A program made the translations under genes and the position numbers. A stretch of DNA of 8,591 nucleotides from CAKUFA01 sp963627465 (GTDB taxonomy: Bacteria; Bacillota; Clostridia; Christensenellales; Aristaeellaceae): NCBI GenBank assembly GCA_963627465.1, contig CAVGBO010000081.1:1-8591 (forward strand), given 5' to 3'. Below are positions 1 through 6,411 of this stretch, piece after piece. Position 1 is the first letter of the stretch; each line of letters starts with the position of its first letter. The notes under the pieces are model-generated. The model was not told where the DNA came from, ran no database searches, and saw nothing but the letters and a program-made list of their open reading frames with translations.

Positions 1-10
1 GGATTGAAAC
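1..10. CRISPR. Possible 3' end of a type I-C-like CRISPR repeat
   Basis: The window opens with GGATTGAAAC. This is the usual 3' end of type I-C repeats, which commonly finish GTGGATTGAAAC. No second copy occurs in the window, so this could only be the last repeat of an array lying to the left. Ten bases are too few to be sure, and a chance match is quite possible. The sequence that follows (11-22) shows no repeat structure before the argH terminator begins. Confidence 0.25.
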
Positions 11-22
11 TGAAGTGAATAC

Positions 23-59
23 AAAAAGAACTGTCTCGCAGATACGGGACAGTTCTTTT
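23..59 (-). terminator. Intrinsic terminator of argH
   Basis: An inverted repeat pairs 24-38 with 45-59 (15 positions, one imperfect pair) around a 6-base loop, CAGATA. Read leftward, the stem runs into a T-rich tail at 23-27. It lies about 20 bases past the argH stop codon, which is the expected place for its terminator. The A-rich and T-rich flanks could let it work in the other direction as well. Confidence 0.85.
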
Positions 60-78
60 GTATGCTGACGGTAAGGCA

Positions 79-1467
79 TCAGGCTTCTTGCTTTGCCAGC
101 CAAGCATGGTATTTCGCCAGCGTCTGCTTCATGACCTCCGGGGCAGGCCCACCATAGGTCTGCCGGGCATCCACGCAGGCTTCCACGGAAATAACGTCAT
201 AGATGTCCTGCTGAAACAGGGGAGAGGCAGCTTGATATTCGTTTAGCGGCAGATGATCCAGGTCACAGCCTTCCTCCAAACAGCGAAGCACTAAGTGACC
301 TGCCACGCCGTGGGCATCCCGGAAGGGCATGCCCTTTTTGACCAGATAGTCGGCCACGTCCGTTGCATTGGTGAAGCCGCCGGCGGCACTCTTCCGCATC
401 CGATCGGGACGGAAAGTGGCGGTGGCCAACATGCCGGATGCAGCACCGAGGCAGCCCTTCACCGTGTCGATGGCATCAAAGAAGCCTTCCTTGTCCTCCT
501 GCATGTCGGAGTTAAACGCAAGGGGCAACCCCTTCAGCATGGTCAGGATACCCATCAAGGCACCATAAACCCGGCCGGTCTTGCCACGAATCAATTCCGC
601 CACGTCCGAGTTCTTCTTCTGGGGCATGATGCTGCTGCCGGTGCTCCATTGGTCGTCCATGACCATGAATTGATATTCATCGCTTGTCCACATGACTACT
701 TCCTCGCAGAAGCGGGACAGATGCATGGCAATCATGCTCATGACAAAGAGCAGCTCACAGATGTGGTCCCGATCCGAAACGCTGTCCATGCTGTTTTCCG
801 TCGGTGCATCAAAGCCCAGCAGTTGAGCGGTGTATGCCCGATCAAGGGGGTAGCTGGTGCCGGCCAGGGCGGCTGCACCAAGAGGACAGGTGTTGGCACG
901 GTGCATCATGTCATCCAGCCGGCTTACGTCACGCAGTGCCATTTCCACATAGGCACCCAGGTGATGGGCAAGGGTGACAGGCTGGGCTTTCTGCATATGA
1001 GTGAAGCCAGGCATAAATGTATAAACATGCGCATCCATGGTGTGCACCAATACATCAATCCAGTGAACCAGTGCCGCACGGATTTCCTTTGCTTCATATA
1101 AAGTATACAGCTTCATATCGGTTACACACTGGTCATTGCGGCTGCGGCCGGTATGCAGCTTTTTACCCACATCCCCCACACGGCGAATCAGTTCCGCCTC
1201 CACAAGGGAGTGAATATCTTCATAGCAATCCGGGGTAAAGGAGAAAACGCCTTTGTCCAAATCTTCCTCTACGGCCTGCAGGCCTGCGATGATCTGATCC
1301 CGCTCCGCTTCCGTCACAATGCCCTGCTTGGCCAGCATCTTGACATGGGCTAGACTGCCCTGAATATCCTGATGATAAAAGCGATGGTCGAAGGTAATGG
1401 AAGATGTGAAGGCGGCGGCTGTTGCAGCTGCGGCCTTGGTGAAACGACCACCCCAGAGTTGCGCCAT
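79..1467 (-). CDS. argH: Argininosuccinate lyase
   Basis: This enzyme splits argininosuccinate into arginine and fumarate, the last step of arginine synthesis, in the cytoplasm as a homotetramer. The 462-residue product has the family's usual length and begins with the typical MAQLWGGRF. Family motifs are in place: HTGRSRND at about 105-112, the TxxH-type segment GFTHMQKAQPV with the likely catalytic base H157, and the fumarase/lyase signature GSSIMPQKKN at 277-286, which carries the catalytic serine loop. The ATG follows a GGAGG ribosome binding site. No argG or other arg gene is adjacent in the window, so argH stands as a single transcription unit between its own promoter (1508-1536) and terminator (23-59). 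It is divergent from an amino acid importer. The assignment is essentially certain. Confidence 0.98.
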   Translation of the reverse strand: MAQLWGGRFTKAAAATAAAFTSSITFDHRFYHQDIQGSLAHVKMLAKQGIVTEAERDQIIAGLQAVEEDLDKGVFSFTPDCYEDIHSLVEAELIRRVGDVGKKLHTGRSRNDQCVTDMKLYTLYEAKEIRAALVHWIDVLVHTMDAHVYTFMPGFTHMQKAQPVTLAHHLGAYVEMALRDVSRLDDMMHRANTCPLGAAALAGTSYPLDRAYTAQLLGFDAPTENSMDSVSDRDHICELLFVMSMIAMHLSRFCEEVVMWTSDEYQFMVMDDQWSTGSSIMPQKKNSDVAELIRGKTGRVYGALMGILTMLKGLPLAFNSDMQEDKEGFFDAIDTVKGCLGAASGMLATATFRPDRMRKSAAGGFTNATDVADYLVKKGMPFRDAHGVAGHLVLRCLEEGCDLDHLPLNEYQAASPLFQQDIYDVISVEACVDARQTYGGPAPEVMKQTLAKYHAWLAKQEA

Positions 1468-1507
1468 AGTTTTTTCCTCCTTGCATAGGCCTTTTCAGAC
1501 CGTTGGT

Positions 1508-1536
1508 ATTTTATCATAACTTCTTTATTCATGCAA
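1508..1536 (-). promoter_or_regulatory. Sigma-A promoter of argH
   Basis: Read leftward, the -35 is TTGCAT (1531-1536), the spacer is exactly 17 bases and the -10 is TAAAAT (1508-1513). TGA just upstream of the -10 makes it an extended -10 promoter. Transcription would start near 1500 and leave a leader of about 35 bases before the argH ATG at 1467. The spacer overlaps an ARG-box-like sequence. Confidence 0.75.
1516..1533 (-). promoter_or_regulatory. ARG-box-like operator in the argH promoter
   Basis: On the minus strand this 18-mer begins CATGAATAAA. By eye it matches about 14 of 18 positions of the Bacillus AhrC/ArgR box as I recall it, with the first ten identical. It lies between the -35 and -10 of argH, where a bound repressor would block polymerase. 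Arginine-dependent repression of argH by this regulator family is established in Bacillus; its action here is inferred. AT-rich sequence gives chance matches, so this is a candidate only. Confidence 0.4.
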
Positions 1537-1546
1537 TATACTTTTT

Positions 1547-1564
1547 TATAAATAAATATGCATT
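1547..1564 (+). promoter_or_regulatory. Second ARG-box-like sequence, next to the importer promoter
   Basis: On the plus strand this 18-mer (TATAAATAAATATGCATT) also matches about 14 of 18 positions of the AhrC box consensus by eye. It ends six bases before the -35 of the importer promoter and sits 13 bases from the first candidate box. Two boxes in one divergent region would let one hexameric ArgR/AhrC bind both and control both units. This is inference from sequence similarity in an AT-rich region. Confidence 0.33.
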
Positions 1565-1570
1565 TTGCCC

Positions 1571-1599
1571 TTGACAAGCTTCGAATACTATGTTATATT
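1571..1599 (+). promoter_or_regulatory. Strong sigma-A promoter of the amino acid importer
   Basis: A consensus -35 TTGACA (1571-1576), a 17-base spacer and a -10 TATATT (1594-1599) are present, with TGT immediately before the -10 (extended -10). This is one of the best promoters in the window. Transcription would begin near 1606. A ribosome binding site AAAGGAG lies at 1637-1643, nine bases before the ATG at 1653. Confidence 0.88.
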
Positions 1600-1652
1600 T
1601 ATTCACGTTCCAAACAAAACGAAGGATTGGATGCTGAAAGGAGACGTTCCCT

Positions 1653-2429
1653 ATGTTGAAGAAGATGCTGTCGCTGGTGATGGTTCTGTCCCTACTGTGC
1701 TGCACAGTTGCCTTTGCTGATGAAGCCAAGCCTCTGGAAGGCAAGAACCTGACCGTTGCCATGAGCCCTGACTTTATGTATTTCGAGACTGTATCCGAAA
1801 CGGAAGAGTGCGGCTATGAAGGACTGGACATTGACATTCTGAAGTCCCTGTCCGAGAAGCTGGGCTTCACTTTCACCATTACCCCCATGGCGTTTTCTTC
1901 TCTGATTGGCACGCTGCAGACCGGCAATGCGGATCTGGTCATTTCCGGCATGAGCGCTACGGAAGAGCGTGCTCAGGTGGTTGACTTCTCCATCACCTAT
2001 GCGGAGACCGACTTTGGCGTGGTGGTGCCTGTGGATTCCGACATCGCCAGCTATGACGATCTGAAGGGCAAGATTATTTGCTGCTCTCAGGGCGCTACGC
2101 TGGAGCAGGTTATCCAGAACATTGAGGGTGCTACCCTGGTTACCTATCAGGGTCAGTCCGCTGTCGGCCTTGCTGTGGCTCAGCAGAGTGACGGTGTTGC
2201 CGCTGGCATGACCTCCATCAACGGTTCTAAGAAGCTGGCCAACACGGTGCTGGCAGACGATGGTTCTCCTCTGCTGAAGTACTTCGTGCTGGAGTATGAC
2301 GGCATCTCTGACGTGTACAACATCGCCTTCCCCAAGGGCAGCGAGCTGACCGAAGTGTTCAACACCGCTCTGCAGGAAATGATTGATTCCGGCGAGATGG
2401 ATGAGCTGATCAAGAAGTGGCTCTACTAA
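1653..2429 (+). CDS. Polar amino acid ABC transporter substrate-binding protein
   Basis: This extracytoplasmic receptor should deliver an amino acid to the permease and ATPase encoded downstream. The 258-residue product begins with a signal peptide (about 1-22) that ends VAFA before DEAK. No lipobox is evident, so membrane anchoring is not explained. The family 3 solute-binding fold is visible: YEGLDIDILKSL (55-66), the GMSATEERAQVVDFS segment (99-113) with the arginine (R106) that usually grips the ligand carboxylate, QGATLE (146-151) and the DELIKKW-like end. At the place where the family normally has the ammonium-binding Asp, the protein reads SDGVAAGM (179-186), so that residue seems to be Gly185. 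The first gene of the operon has a strong promoter and a clear ribosome binding site. The ligand is unknown; arginine or another basic amino acid is suggested only by the divergent argH and the ARG-like boxes. Confidence 0.93.
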   Translation: MLKKMLSLVMVLSLLCCTVAFADEAKPLEGKNLTVAMSPDFMYFETVSETEECGYEGLDIDILKSLSEKLGFTFTITPMAFSSLIGTLQTGNADLVISGMSATEERAQVVDFSITYAETDFGVVVPVDSDIASYDDLKGKIICCSQGATLEQVIQNIEGATLVTYQGQSAVGLAVAQQSDGVAAGMTSINGSKKLANTVLADDGSPLLKYFVLEYDGISDVYNIAFPKGSELTEVFNTALQEMIDSGEMDELIKKWLY

Positions 2430-2451
2430 TCCTCCGGTAAGGAAGGACATT

Positions 2452-2479
2452 GCTGCCGAGGTACATTTGCCTCGGCAGC
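2452..2479 (+). other. Intercistronic hairpin after the binding-protein gene
   Basis: GCTGCCGAGG (2452-2461) and CCTCGGCAGC (2470-2479) form a perfect 10-bp GC-rich stem with an 8-base loop. It stands 22 bases past the binding-protein stop and ahead of the permease ribosome binding site. Only a short TTT follows, so it is a weak terminator or an mRNA-protecting 3' end. In ABC operons such hairpins usually leave the binding protein expressed more than the membrane parts. Confidence 0.7.
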
Positions 2480-2521
2480 CTTTCGCTGTTCATTACGGTT
2501 CATGCAGAAGGAGGACTTGCC

Positions 2522-3187
2522 GTGCAGCTGGATTTCAGCATCCTGATCAAATATATCCCCATGTTCGGCAGTGCACTGCTGGTGACGCTGAAGGTGACGT
2601 TCTGCTCACTGGCGTTGGCACTTGTGCTGTCGATTCCGTTGTCCCTGTGCAAAATTTCCAAGGTGAAGTTTCTGCAAGGCTTTGCAGCCTTTTATACATC
2701 CATCTTCCGTGGCGTGCCCATGCTGGTGCAGGTGTTTATGATGTACTTCGGCATTCCGCTGGTAACCGGGCTGAAGTTTACGGCCTTTTCCGCCGGTACC
2801 ATCGTGTTCGCCATGAACAGTGCCGCCTATATTTCCGAAAGCATGCGGGGCGGCATCAATGCCATTGATCGGGGACAGTATGAAGCAGCTATGGCTTTGG
2901 GTGTACCTTACACCCCCATGATGAAGGACATTATCCTCCCTCAGGCCATCAAAAGCGTGCTGCCCAGCTTGGTGAATGAGTTTATCGGCCTGCTGAAGAA
3001 CACCACCTTGATTGCCTCCATTGGCTTGGTGGATTTGCTGCGTACAGGCCAGCTGATTCAGGCGGCTACCTATCGGGCGTTTGAACCCTTCTTTGCCATT
3101 GCGGTGTTCTATTATCTGCTGGTGATGATTTTGTCCTACTGCGGCAAACTGCTGGAAAGGAAGGTGAATAAGAGTGATCGAGGTTAA
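2522..3187 (+). CDS. Polar amino acid ABC transporter permease
   Basis: This inner-membrane subunit of a HisM/GlnP-type importer should work as a homodimer, since only one permease gene is present. The GTG at 2522 is chosen because AAGGAGG lies about seven bases upstream and the resulting 221-residue protein has the normal family length. A longer reading from 2450 would run through the intercistronic hairpin. Several hydrophobic segments are visible (about 10-40, 50-70, 80-105, 150-175, 185-212). The ATPase-coupling EAA loop starts at residue 121: EAAMALG followed by LPQAIKSVLPSLVNEFIGLL. FRGVPMLVQVF is the usual family motif. The 3' end overlaps the ATPase start by 14 bases, which indicates coupled translation. 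Function is certain at the family level; substrate is not known. Confidence 0.93.
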   Translation: MQLDFSILIKYIPMFGSALLVTLKVTFCSLALALVLSIPLSLCKISKVKFLQGFAAFYTSIFRGVPMLVQVFMMYFGIPLVTGLKFTAFSAGTIVFAMNSAAYISESMRGGINAIDRGQYEAAMALGVPYTPMMKDIILPQAIKSVLPSLVNEFIGLLKNTTLIASIGLVDLLRTGQLIQAATYRAFEPFFAIAVFYYLLVMILSYCGKLLERKVNKSDRG

Positions 3188-4085
3188 GGGACTGTACAAG
3201 GATTTCGGCACATTGCATGTGCTAAGCGGCGTAAGCCTGACGGTGAACAATGGGGAAGTGGTTTCCATCATCGGACCTTCCGGTGGCGGTAAGTCGACCC
3301 TGCTTCGCTCCATTAACCTGCTGGAGACCCCTACCTATGGCGAAATCTGGGTGGATGGGAAACTGATCACCCCGCCGGATCCTTACCTGCACTTTGATGT
3401 TATCCGCAGCAGCAAGACCTATGCTGCCATGATTGCCGCCGGGAAGCAGGACATGGAGGCCATTCGGGAAATCAAGGAGAAAGATTTGCTGAAGGAAAAA
3501 GATCTGTTCCACACCAAGGAAGGGTCGGAGTATCGTCGCCTGATGAAAGAAATCACCAAGCACGACTTTATGGATACCAACATTGTCCGCCAGCGGATCG
3601 GTATGGTATTCCAGCACTTCAACCTGTTCCCACATAAAACGGTGATGGAGAACATGATCTATGCTCCCATGACCGTGAAGAAAGTGCCGAAGGAAAAGGC
3701 AATCGCCAAGGCCAAAGAATTGCTGGACAGCGTAGGCATGCTGGAAAAGCAGGATGTGTATCCCGGCACCCTCTCCGGCGGACAAAAGCAGCGGGTAGCC
3801 ATAGCCCGTACCCTGGCCATGGAGCCGGAAGTGGTGCTGTTTGACGAGCCTACTTCTGCCCTTGACCCGGAAATGGTGAAGGAAGTGCTGGACGTGATTA
3901 AGCGGCTGGCCACCACAGGCATCACCATGGTATTGGTGACCCATGAAATGGGATTCGCACGGGAAGTGTCTGATAGAATCTGCTTCCTGGATGGAGGCAA
4001 ATTGATTGAGGACGCACCGCCGGAGGTGTTCTTTGCCTCTCCCAAGAGCGAACGTGCCCAAGCCTTCCTGAACAAAGTGTTATAA
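3174..4085 (+). CDS. Amino acid ABC transporter ATPase with an internal insertion
   Basis: This cytoplasmic ATPase of a GlnQ/HisP-type importer drives uptake through the permease encoded just upstream. All nucleotide-binding motifs are intact: Walker A GPSGGGKST (34-42), Q-loop Q146, signature LSGGQ (200-204), Walker B VVLFDEP (220-226), D-loop SALD (228-231) and H-loop H257. The protein is 303 residues, whereas the family is usually about 240. The excess is a charged, probably helical stretch of about 60 residues (roughly 70-132, including EKDLLKEKDL) placed between the Walker A strand region and the Q-loop. The reading frame is continuous, so this is not a frameshift. The start is GTG with AGGAAGG ahead of it, overlapping the permease end by 14 bases. 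It is the last gene of the operon, followed by a terminator. Confidence 0.94.
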   Translation: MIEVKGLYKDFGTLHVLSGVSLTVNNGEVVSIIGPSGGGKSTLLRSINLLETPTYGEIWVDGKLITPPDPYLHFDVIRSSKTYAAMIAAGKQDMEAIREIKEKDLLKEKDLFHTKEGSEYRRLMKEITKHDFMDTNIVRQRIGMVFQHFNLFPHKTVMENMIYAPMTVKKVPKEKAIAKAKELLDSVGMLEKQDVYPGTLSGGQKQRVAIARTLAMEPEVVLFDEPTSALDPEMVKEVLDVIKRLATTGITMVLVTHEMGFAREVSDRICFLDGGKLIEDAPPEVFFASPKSERAQAFLNKVL

Positions 4086-4087
4086 GA

Positions 4088-4125
4088 AAAGGGACGAGAC
4101 CGTCATCAATCGGTTTCGTCCCTTT
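4088..4125. terminator. Bidirectional terminator between converging genes
   Basis: The arms 4088-4102 and 4111-4125 pair over 15 positions with one G-T position and an 8-base loop. The stem is GC-rich in the middle with an A run on one side and a T run on the other. It starts three bases after the ATPase stop and ends just before the aroQ stop, so it can end transcripts from both sides. The leftward T tail (TTTTCTT) is the better of the two. Confidence 0.85.
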
Positions 4126-4127
4126 GG

Positions 4128-4556
4128 TTATAATGCAAGTTCCCGCAGTGCCATCAGATAGCCCCTAAAACCGAAGCCCACAATTTGTCCCCGGCAGGCG
4201 GAAGCAGTCATGGAAACGTGACGGAAGCTTTCCCTTGCGTGAATGTTGCTCATGTGCACCTCGATGGTGGGAATAGGCACGGAAGCAATGGCATCATGCA
4301 AGGCTACAGACGTATGGGTGTATCCACCGGGATTGAATACAATGCCGTCCAGATGGTCAAGGTAGGCCTGTTGAATGGCATCAATTAACGCACCCTCATG
4401 ATTGGATTGCACGAATCGCACCTGACAGCCCAACTGATCCGCCTCGGCCTGAATCATCTTCGTTAAATCGTCAAAGGTCTGAGAACCATAGACACCCTGC
4501 TCCCGCAGGCCGGTGAAGTTAATGTTGGGACCGTTCAGTATCAGAATATGCTTCAT
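4128..4556 (-). CDS. aroQ: Type II 3-dehydroquinate dehydratase
   Basis: This enzyme removes water from 3-dehydroquinate to give 3-dehydroshikimate, step three of the shikimate pathway, and is normally a cytoplasmic dodecamer. The 142-residue product has the type II length. It shows the opening ILILNGPNIN, the lid residues R18 and Y23 (GLREQGVYG), SNHEG at 51-55, FNPGGYTHTSVALHDAI (74-90) and the catalytic-site EVHMSNIHARE with H101. An in-frame extension to 4628 exists, but the ATG at 4556 matches the family's start, has GGAGGAGA upstream and overlaps the aroE stop as ATGA, so translation is likely coupled. It is the last gene of the aroE-aroQ unit. Confidence 0.97.
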   Translation of the reverse strand: MKHILILNGPNINFTGLREQGVYGSQTFDDLTKMIQAEADQLGCQVRFVQSNHEGALIDAIQQAYLDHLDGIVFNPGGYTHTSVALHDAIASVPIPTIEVHMSNIHARESFRHVSMTASACRGQIVGFGFRGYLMALRELAL

Positions 4557-5344
4557 AGCAGCTTCATCTCCTCCATATCCTTCATGAGCAGGGAAGGCAG
4601 ATCCTCTGGCAGCTCTTGCTTCAGCCAAATGCTTTCCGCTACCACGGCCTGCGCTACCAGCATGTACAGCCCTGTGCAGGCAGGGATACCTGCTTCCTTA
4701 GCGGCAAGGGTCAGGCAGGTTTCGGGAGGATTGTAAATCACATCGGCAACACCTAACGCCCGGGGAAGAATGGCGGAAAGCACTTCCTTGCTGACCGGGC
4801 ATCCCTCCACCTTAGGCCACATGCCGGCAGGGGTGCAGTTGATCAGATAACCGGAAAATGCATCGGGCAACTGATCGTAGCTGATGACGCCCTCACGAGG
4901 CGTGCGGGAAACAAGGGTAATGCTGGCAGCACCTTCGTCCTTTAGGGCGGCAACCACGGCCTTGGATGCCCCCCCTGTGCCCAGCACAAAGCAGGGCTTA
5001 CCATGCACCTTCATGCCGTGGTGGCAGAGCATGGCGGCAAAGCCGGGAGCATCCGTGTTATAGCCTTTCCGGGCGGCACAGTCTACCGTGTTGACGGCAC
5101 CCATGCTTTCAGCTGCATGATCCAGTGAAGCCAGCATGGGTATTACATCCGTCTTGTATGGGATGGTAATGTTAAAGCCGTCCAACTCCTGAAAAAGGGA
5201 AGAGACCCTGTTTTGCAATTCCGCTTTGGGAATTTCAATCAGCCGATAATCGGCATCCAAACCCAACCGGGCATAAAGCGCCTGATGAATGGGCACGGAT
5301 AAGCTGTGCCCCAAGTGCTCGCCAATCAATCCGAAATGAAGCAA
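4553..5344 (-). CDS. aroE: Shikimate dehydrogenase (NADP-dependent)
   Basis: This enzyme reduces 3-dehydroshikimate, the product of the adjacent aroQ enzyme, to shikimate using NADPH. Seen from a TTG at 5344, the protein is 263 residues and begins (M)LHFGLIGEHLGHSLSVPIH, the classic AroE substrate-binding opening. K64 in FNITIPYK and D98 in YNTDAPGF are the expected catalytic pair. GTGGASKA (122-129) is the nucleotide-binding loop, SRT (146-148) fits NADP preference and the end carries GLYMLVAQA. The TTG is chosen because GGAGGTG stands six bases before it. An ATG five codons earlier overlaps that ribosome binding site and has none of its own. Longer extensions run back into the upstream terminator. 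No clear promoter was found in the short upstream gap, so low read-through or an unusual promoter may serve it. Confidence 0.94.
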   Translation of the reverse strand: MLHFGLIGEHLGHSLSVPIHQALYARLGLDADYRLIEIPKAELQNRVSSLFQELDGFNITIPYKTDVIPMLASLDHAAESMGAVNTVDCAARKGYNTDAPGFAAMLCHHGMKVHGKPCFVLGTGGASKAVVAALKDEGAASITLVSRTPREGVISYDQLPDAFSGYLINCTPAGMWPKVEGCPVSKEVLSAILPRALGVADVIYNPPETCLTLAAKEAGIPACTGLYMLVAQAVVAESIWLKQELPEDLPSLLMKDMEEMKLL

Positions 5345-5400
5345 ACAAAACACCTCCATGATCATCAATGATATTCGATTCATGGCAGGCGGATTCCTGC

Positions 5401-5442
5401 AAAAAAATCGATGCCGATGGACACTCATCCATCGACACCGAT
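5401..5442 (-). terminator. Strong intrinsic terminator of the 211-aa secreted-protein gene
   Basis: Read leftward, the arms 5442-5428 and 5421-5407 form a 15-bp stem with two G-U pairs and a 6-base loop, followed directly by seven T residues (5407-5401). It starts 16 bases past the stop of the secreted-protein gene and separates the accessory block on the right from aroE-aroQ on the left. Confidence 0.9.
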
Positions 5443-5458
5443 CTTGAACAATGTCAGA

Positions 5459-6094
5459 TTACTTTACCGTAGCGGTTACAGGAATTTCATACGTTCCCAC
5501 CAGGGAAGACGCTCCGGTTTCCAGGTCTACTTCGTACAGCTGAATGGTAAAGGTCAGGGAAATAGTGCTGTCGTTCAGGGTGCCGCCACAGCTGCTGAGC
5601 AGCAGGGGATTACCGTCTGCCAGCTGCAGGTGATCCAGCGAGTAGGAGCCTTCCTCTTCGAATTCCTTCGGATAAGCATACACGCTGATCAGCCGCTTGC
5701 CATCCTCCTTGGCAGCCTCCAGGAAGGTGCGGGTATCCGTGTTCAGGTTCTCACCCCAGTTGCCGCATACGTTGTCATCGTTGGACGCATCGGCGGGTTT
5801 GATCATCACATCGTCAGAAGCAGGAACGGCGGTGACGGCGGTGTACAGGCTTTCGTACTCCCCATCATAGAAAACTTCCTCAACGGAAACTTTAATCAGG
5901 GAGCAGTCAACATCCTTCATGTCACCTTCCAGGGTGAAGGACTTGGTGGTGTCAGCGGAAAGCTCCTGTCCCATGGTCACTTGCAGGTATTGCTCAATGG
6001 GGAGGCTTTCTTCCGCTTCCTCAGCGAGAACACCCAAGGGTGCGACCATCATGATCCCGGCCAGCAGACCGGCTGCCATCTTGTGCATGTTCAT
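5459..6094 (-). CDS. Secreted protein of unknown function (211 aa)
   Basis: I do not recognise this family. The start is the ATG at 6094, with AAAGGAGG upstream; a longer in-frame reading to 6193 lacks a ribosome binding site. Residues 1-24 form a signal peptide (MNMHKMAAGLLAGIMMVAPLGVLA, described here by its hydrophobic core and the VLA cleavage motif), followed by an acidic EEAEE stretch. The mature part is acidic, with alternating polar and hydrophobic stretches that suggest beta structure, especially the C-terminal third (ISLTFTIQLYEVDL ... VGTYEIPVTATVK). Three cysteines lie in it (VDCSL, NVCGNWG, SSCGG). No membrane anchor, sortase motif or catalytic motif is visible. It is the last gene of a leftward run of secreted-protein genes and ends at a strong terminator. 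Confidence 0.8.
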   Translation of the reverse strand: MNMHKMAAGLLAGIMMVAPLGVLAEEAEESLPIEQYLQVTMGQELSADTTKSFTLEGDMKDVDCSLIKVSVEEVFYDGEYESLYTAVTAVPASDDVMIKPADASNDDNVCGNWGENLNTDTRTFLEAAKEDGKRLISVYAYPKEFEEEGSYSLDHLQLADGNPLLLSSCGGTLNDSTISLTFTIQLYEVDLETGASSLVGTYEIPVTATVK

Positions 6095-6198
6095 TCTCAA
6101 TTCCTCCTTTTCATTTGCAGGCACATGAACGTTGTTCCTTCGCCTGTGCCACTTATACAACGGATCAGAAAAGAAATTTCTTCCCTGATGCAAAAATT

Positions 6199-6411
6199 TT
6201 ACTCATCCTCCAGCGTGGACATTCTTGCGATACGATTCAATTCCTTGACCAACGTTTCCACATTGATCACGCCGTTGGCATACTGCTCTTCCAAAGATTT
6301 CAGCTGGGTAGAAGCCTCTGTGCTGGCGTTAAAGGCATTGGGTGTTTCAAAGTAGAAGTAAGGCTCCTTCTCACGGTAGCTGGCCAGCTTCGCTGCGGAA
6401 ACGAGGTATTT
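6199..6411 (-). repeat. Direct repeat copy A: 3' end of the solute-binding gene
   Basis: This segment matches 8247-8459 at a constant offset of 2048 bases with only three differences (6229, 6232, 6235). The 176 bases from 6236 to 6411 are identical. The three changes are all at third codon positions and silent (Asn, Arg, Ile). Identity stops exactly at the stop codon on one side and falls abruptly to roughly 70% by eye beyond 6411. Confidence 0.95.

Noticed and set aside
1692..2450. Long open frame on the minus strand opposite the substrate-binding gene, and similar ones opposite argH, the permease and the ATPase
   Set aside because: They are antisense shadows of well-supported genes, with no ribosome binding site and no recognisable domain.
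4557..4628. N-terminal extension of aroQ
   Set aside because: It has no ribosome binding site, encodes a low-complexity stretch inside aroE, and the family start at 4556 has both a ribosome binding site and the ATGA overlap.
5345..5400. Promoter for aroE-aroQ, with TATCAT as a possible -10
   Set aside because: No -35 lies at a suitable distance, and the start would fall almost on the ribosome binding site.
5345..5428. Longer start for aroE
   Set aside because: It runs into the terminator at 5401-5442 and adds sequence foreign to AroE.
6165..6191. Inverted repeat ATCAG ... CTGAT around AAGAAATTTCTT between the solute-binding gene and the 211-aa protein gene
   Set aside because: The stem is weak and AT-rich, with no T tail in either direction. 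A TATAAG that could be a -10 nearby has no -35, so no promoter or terminator is called.
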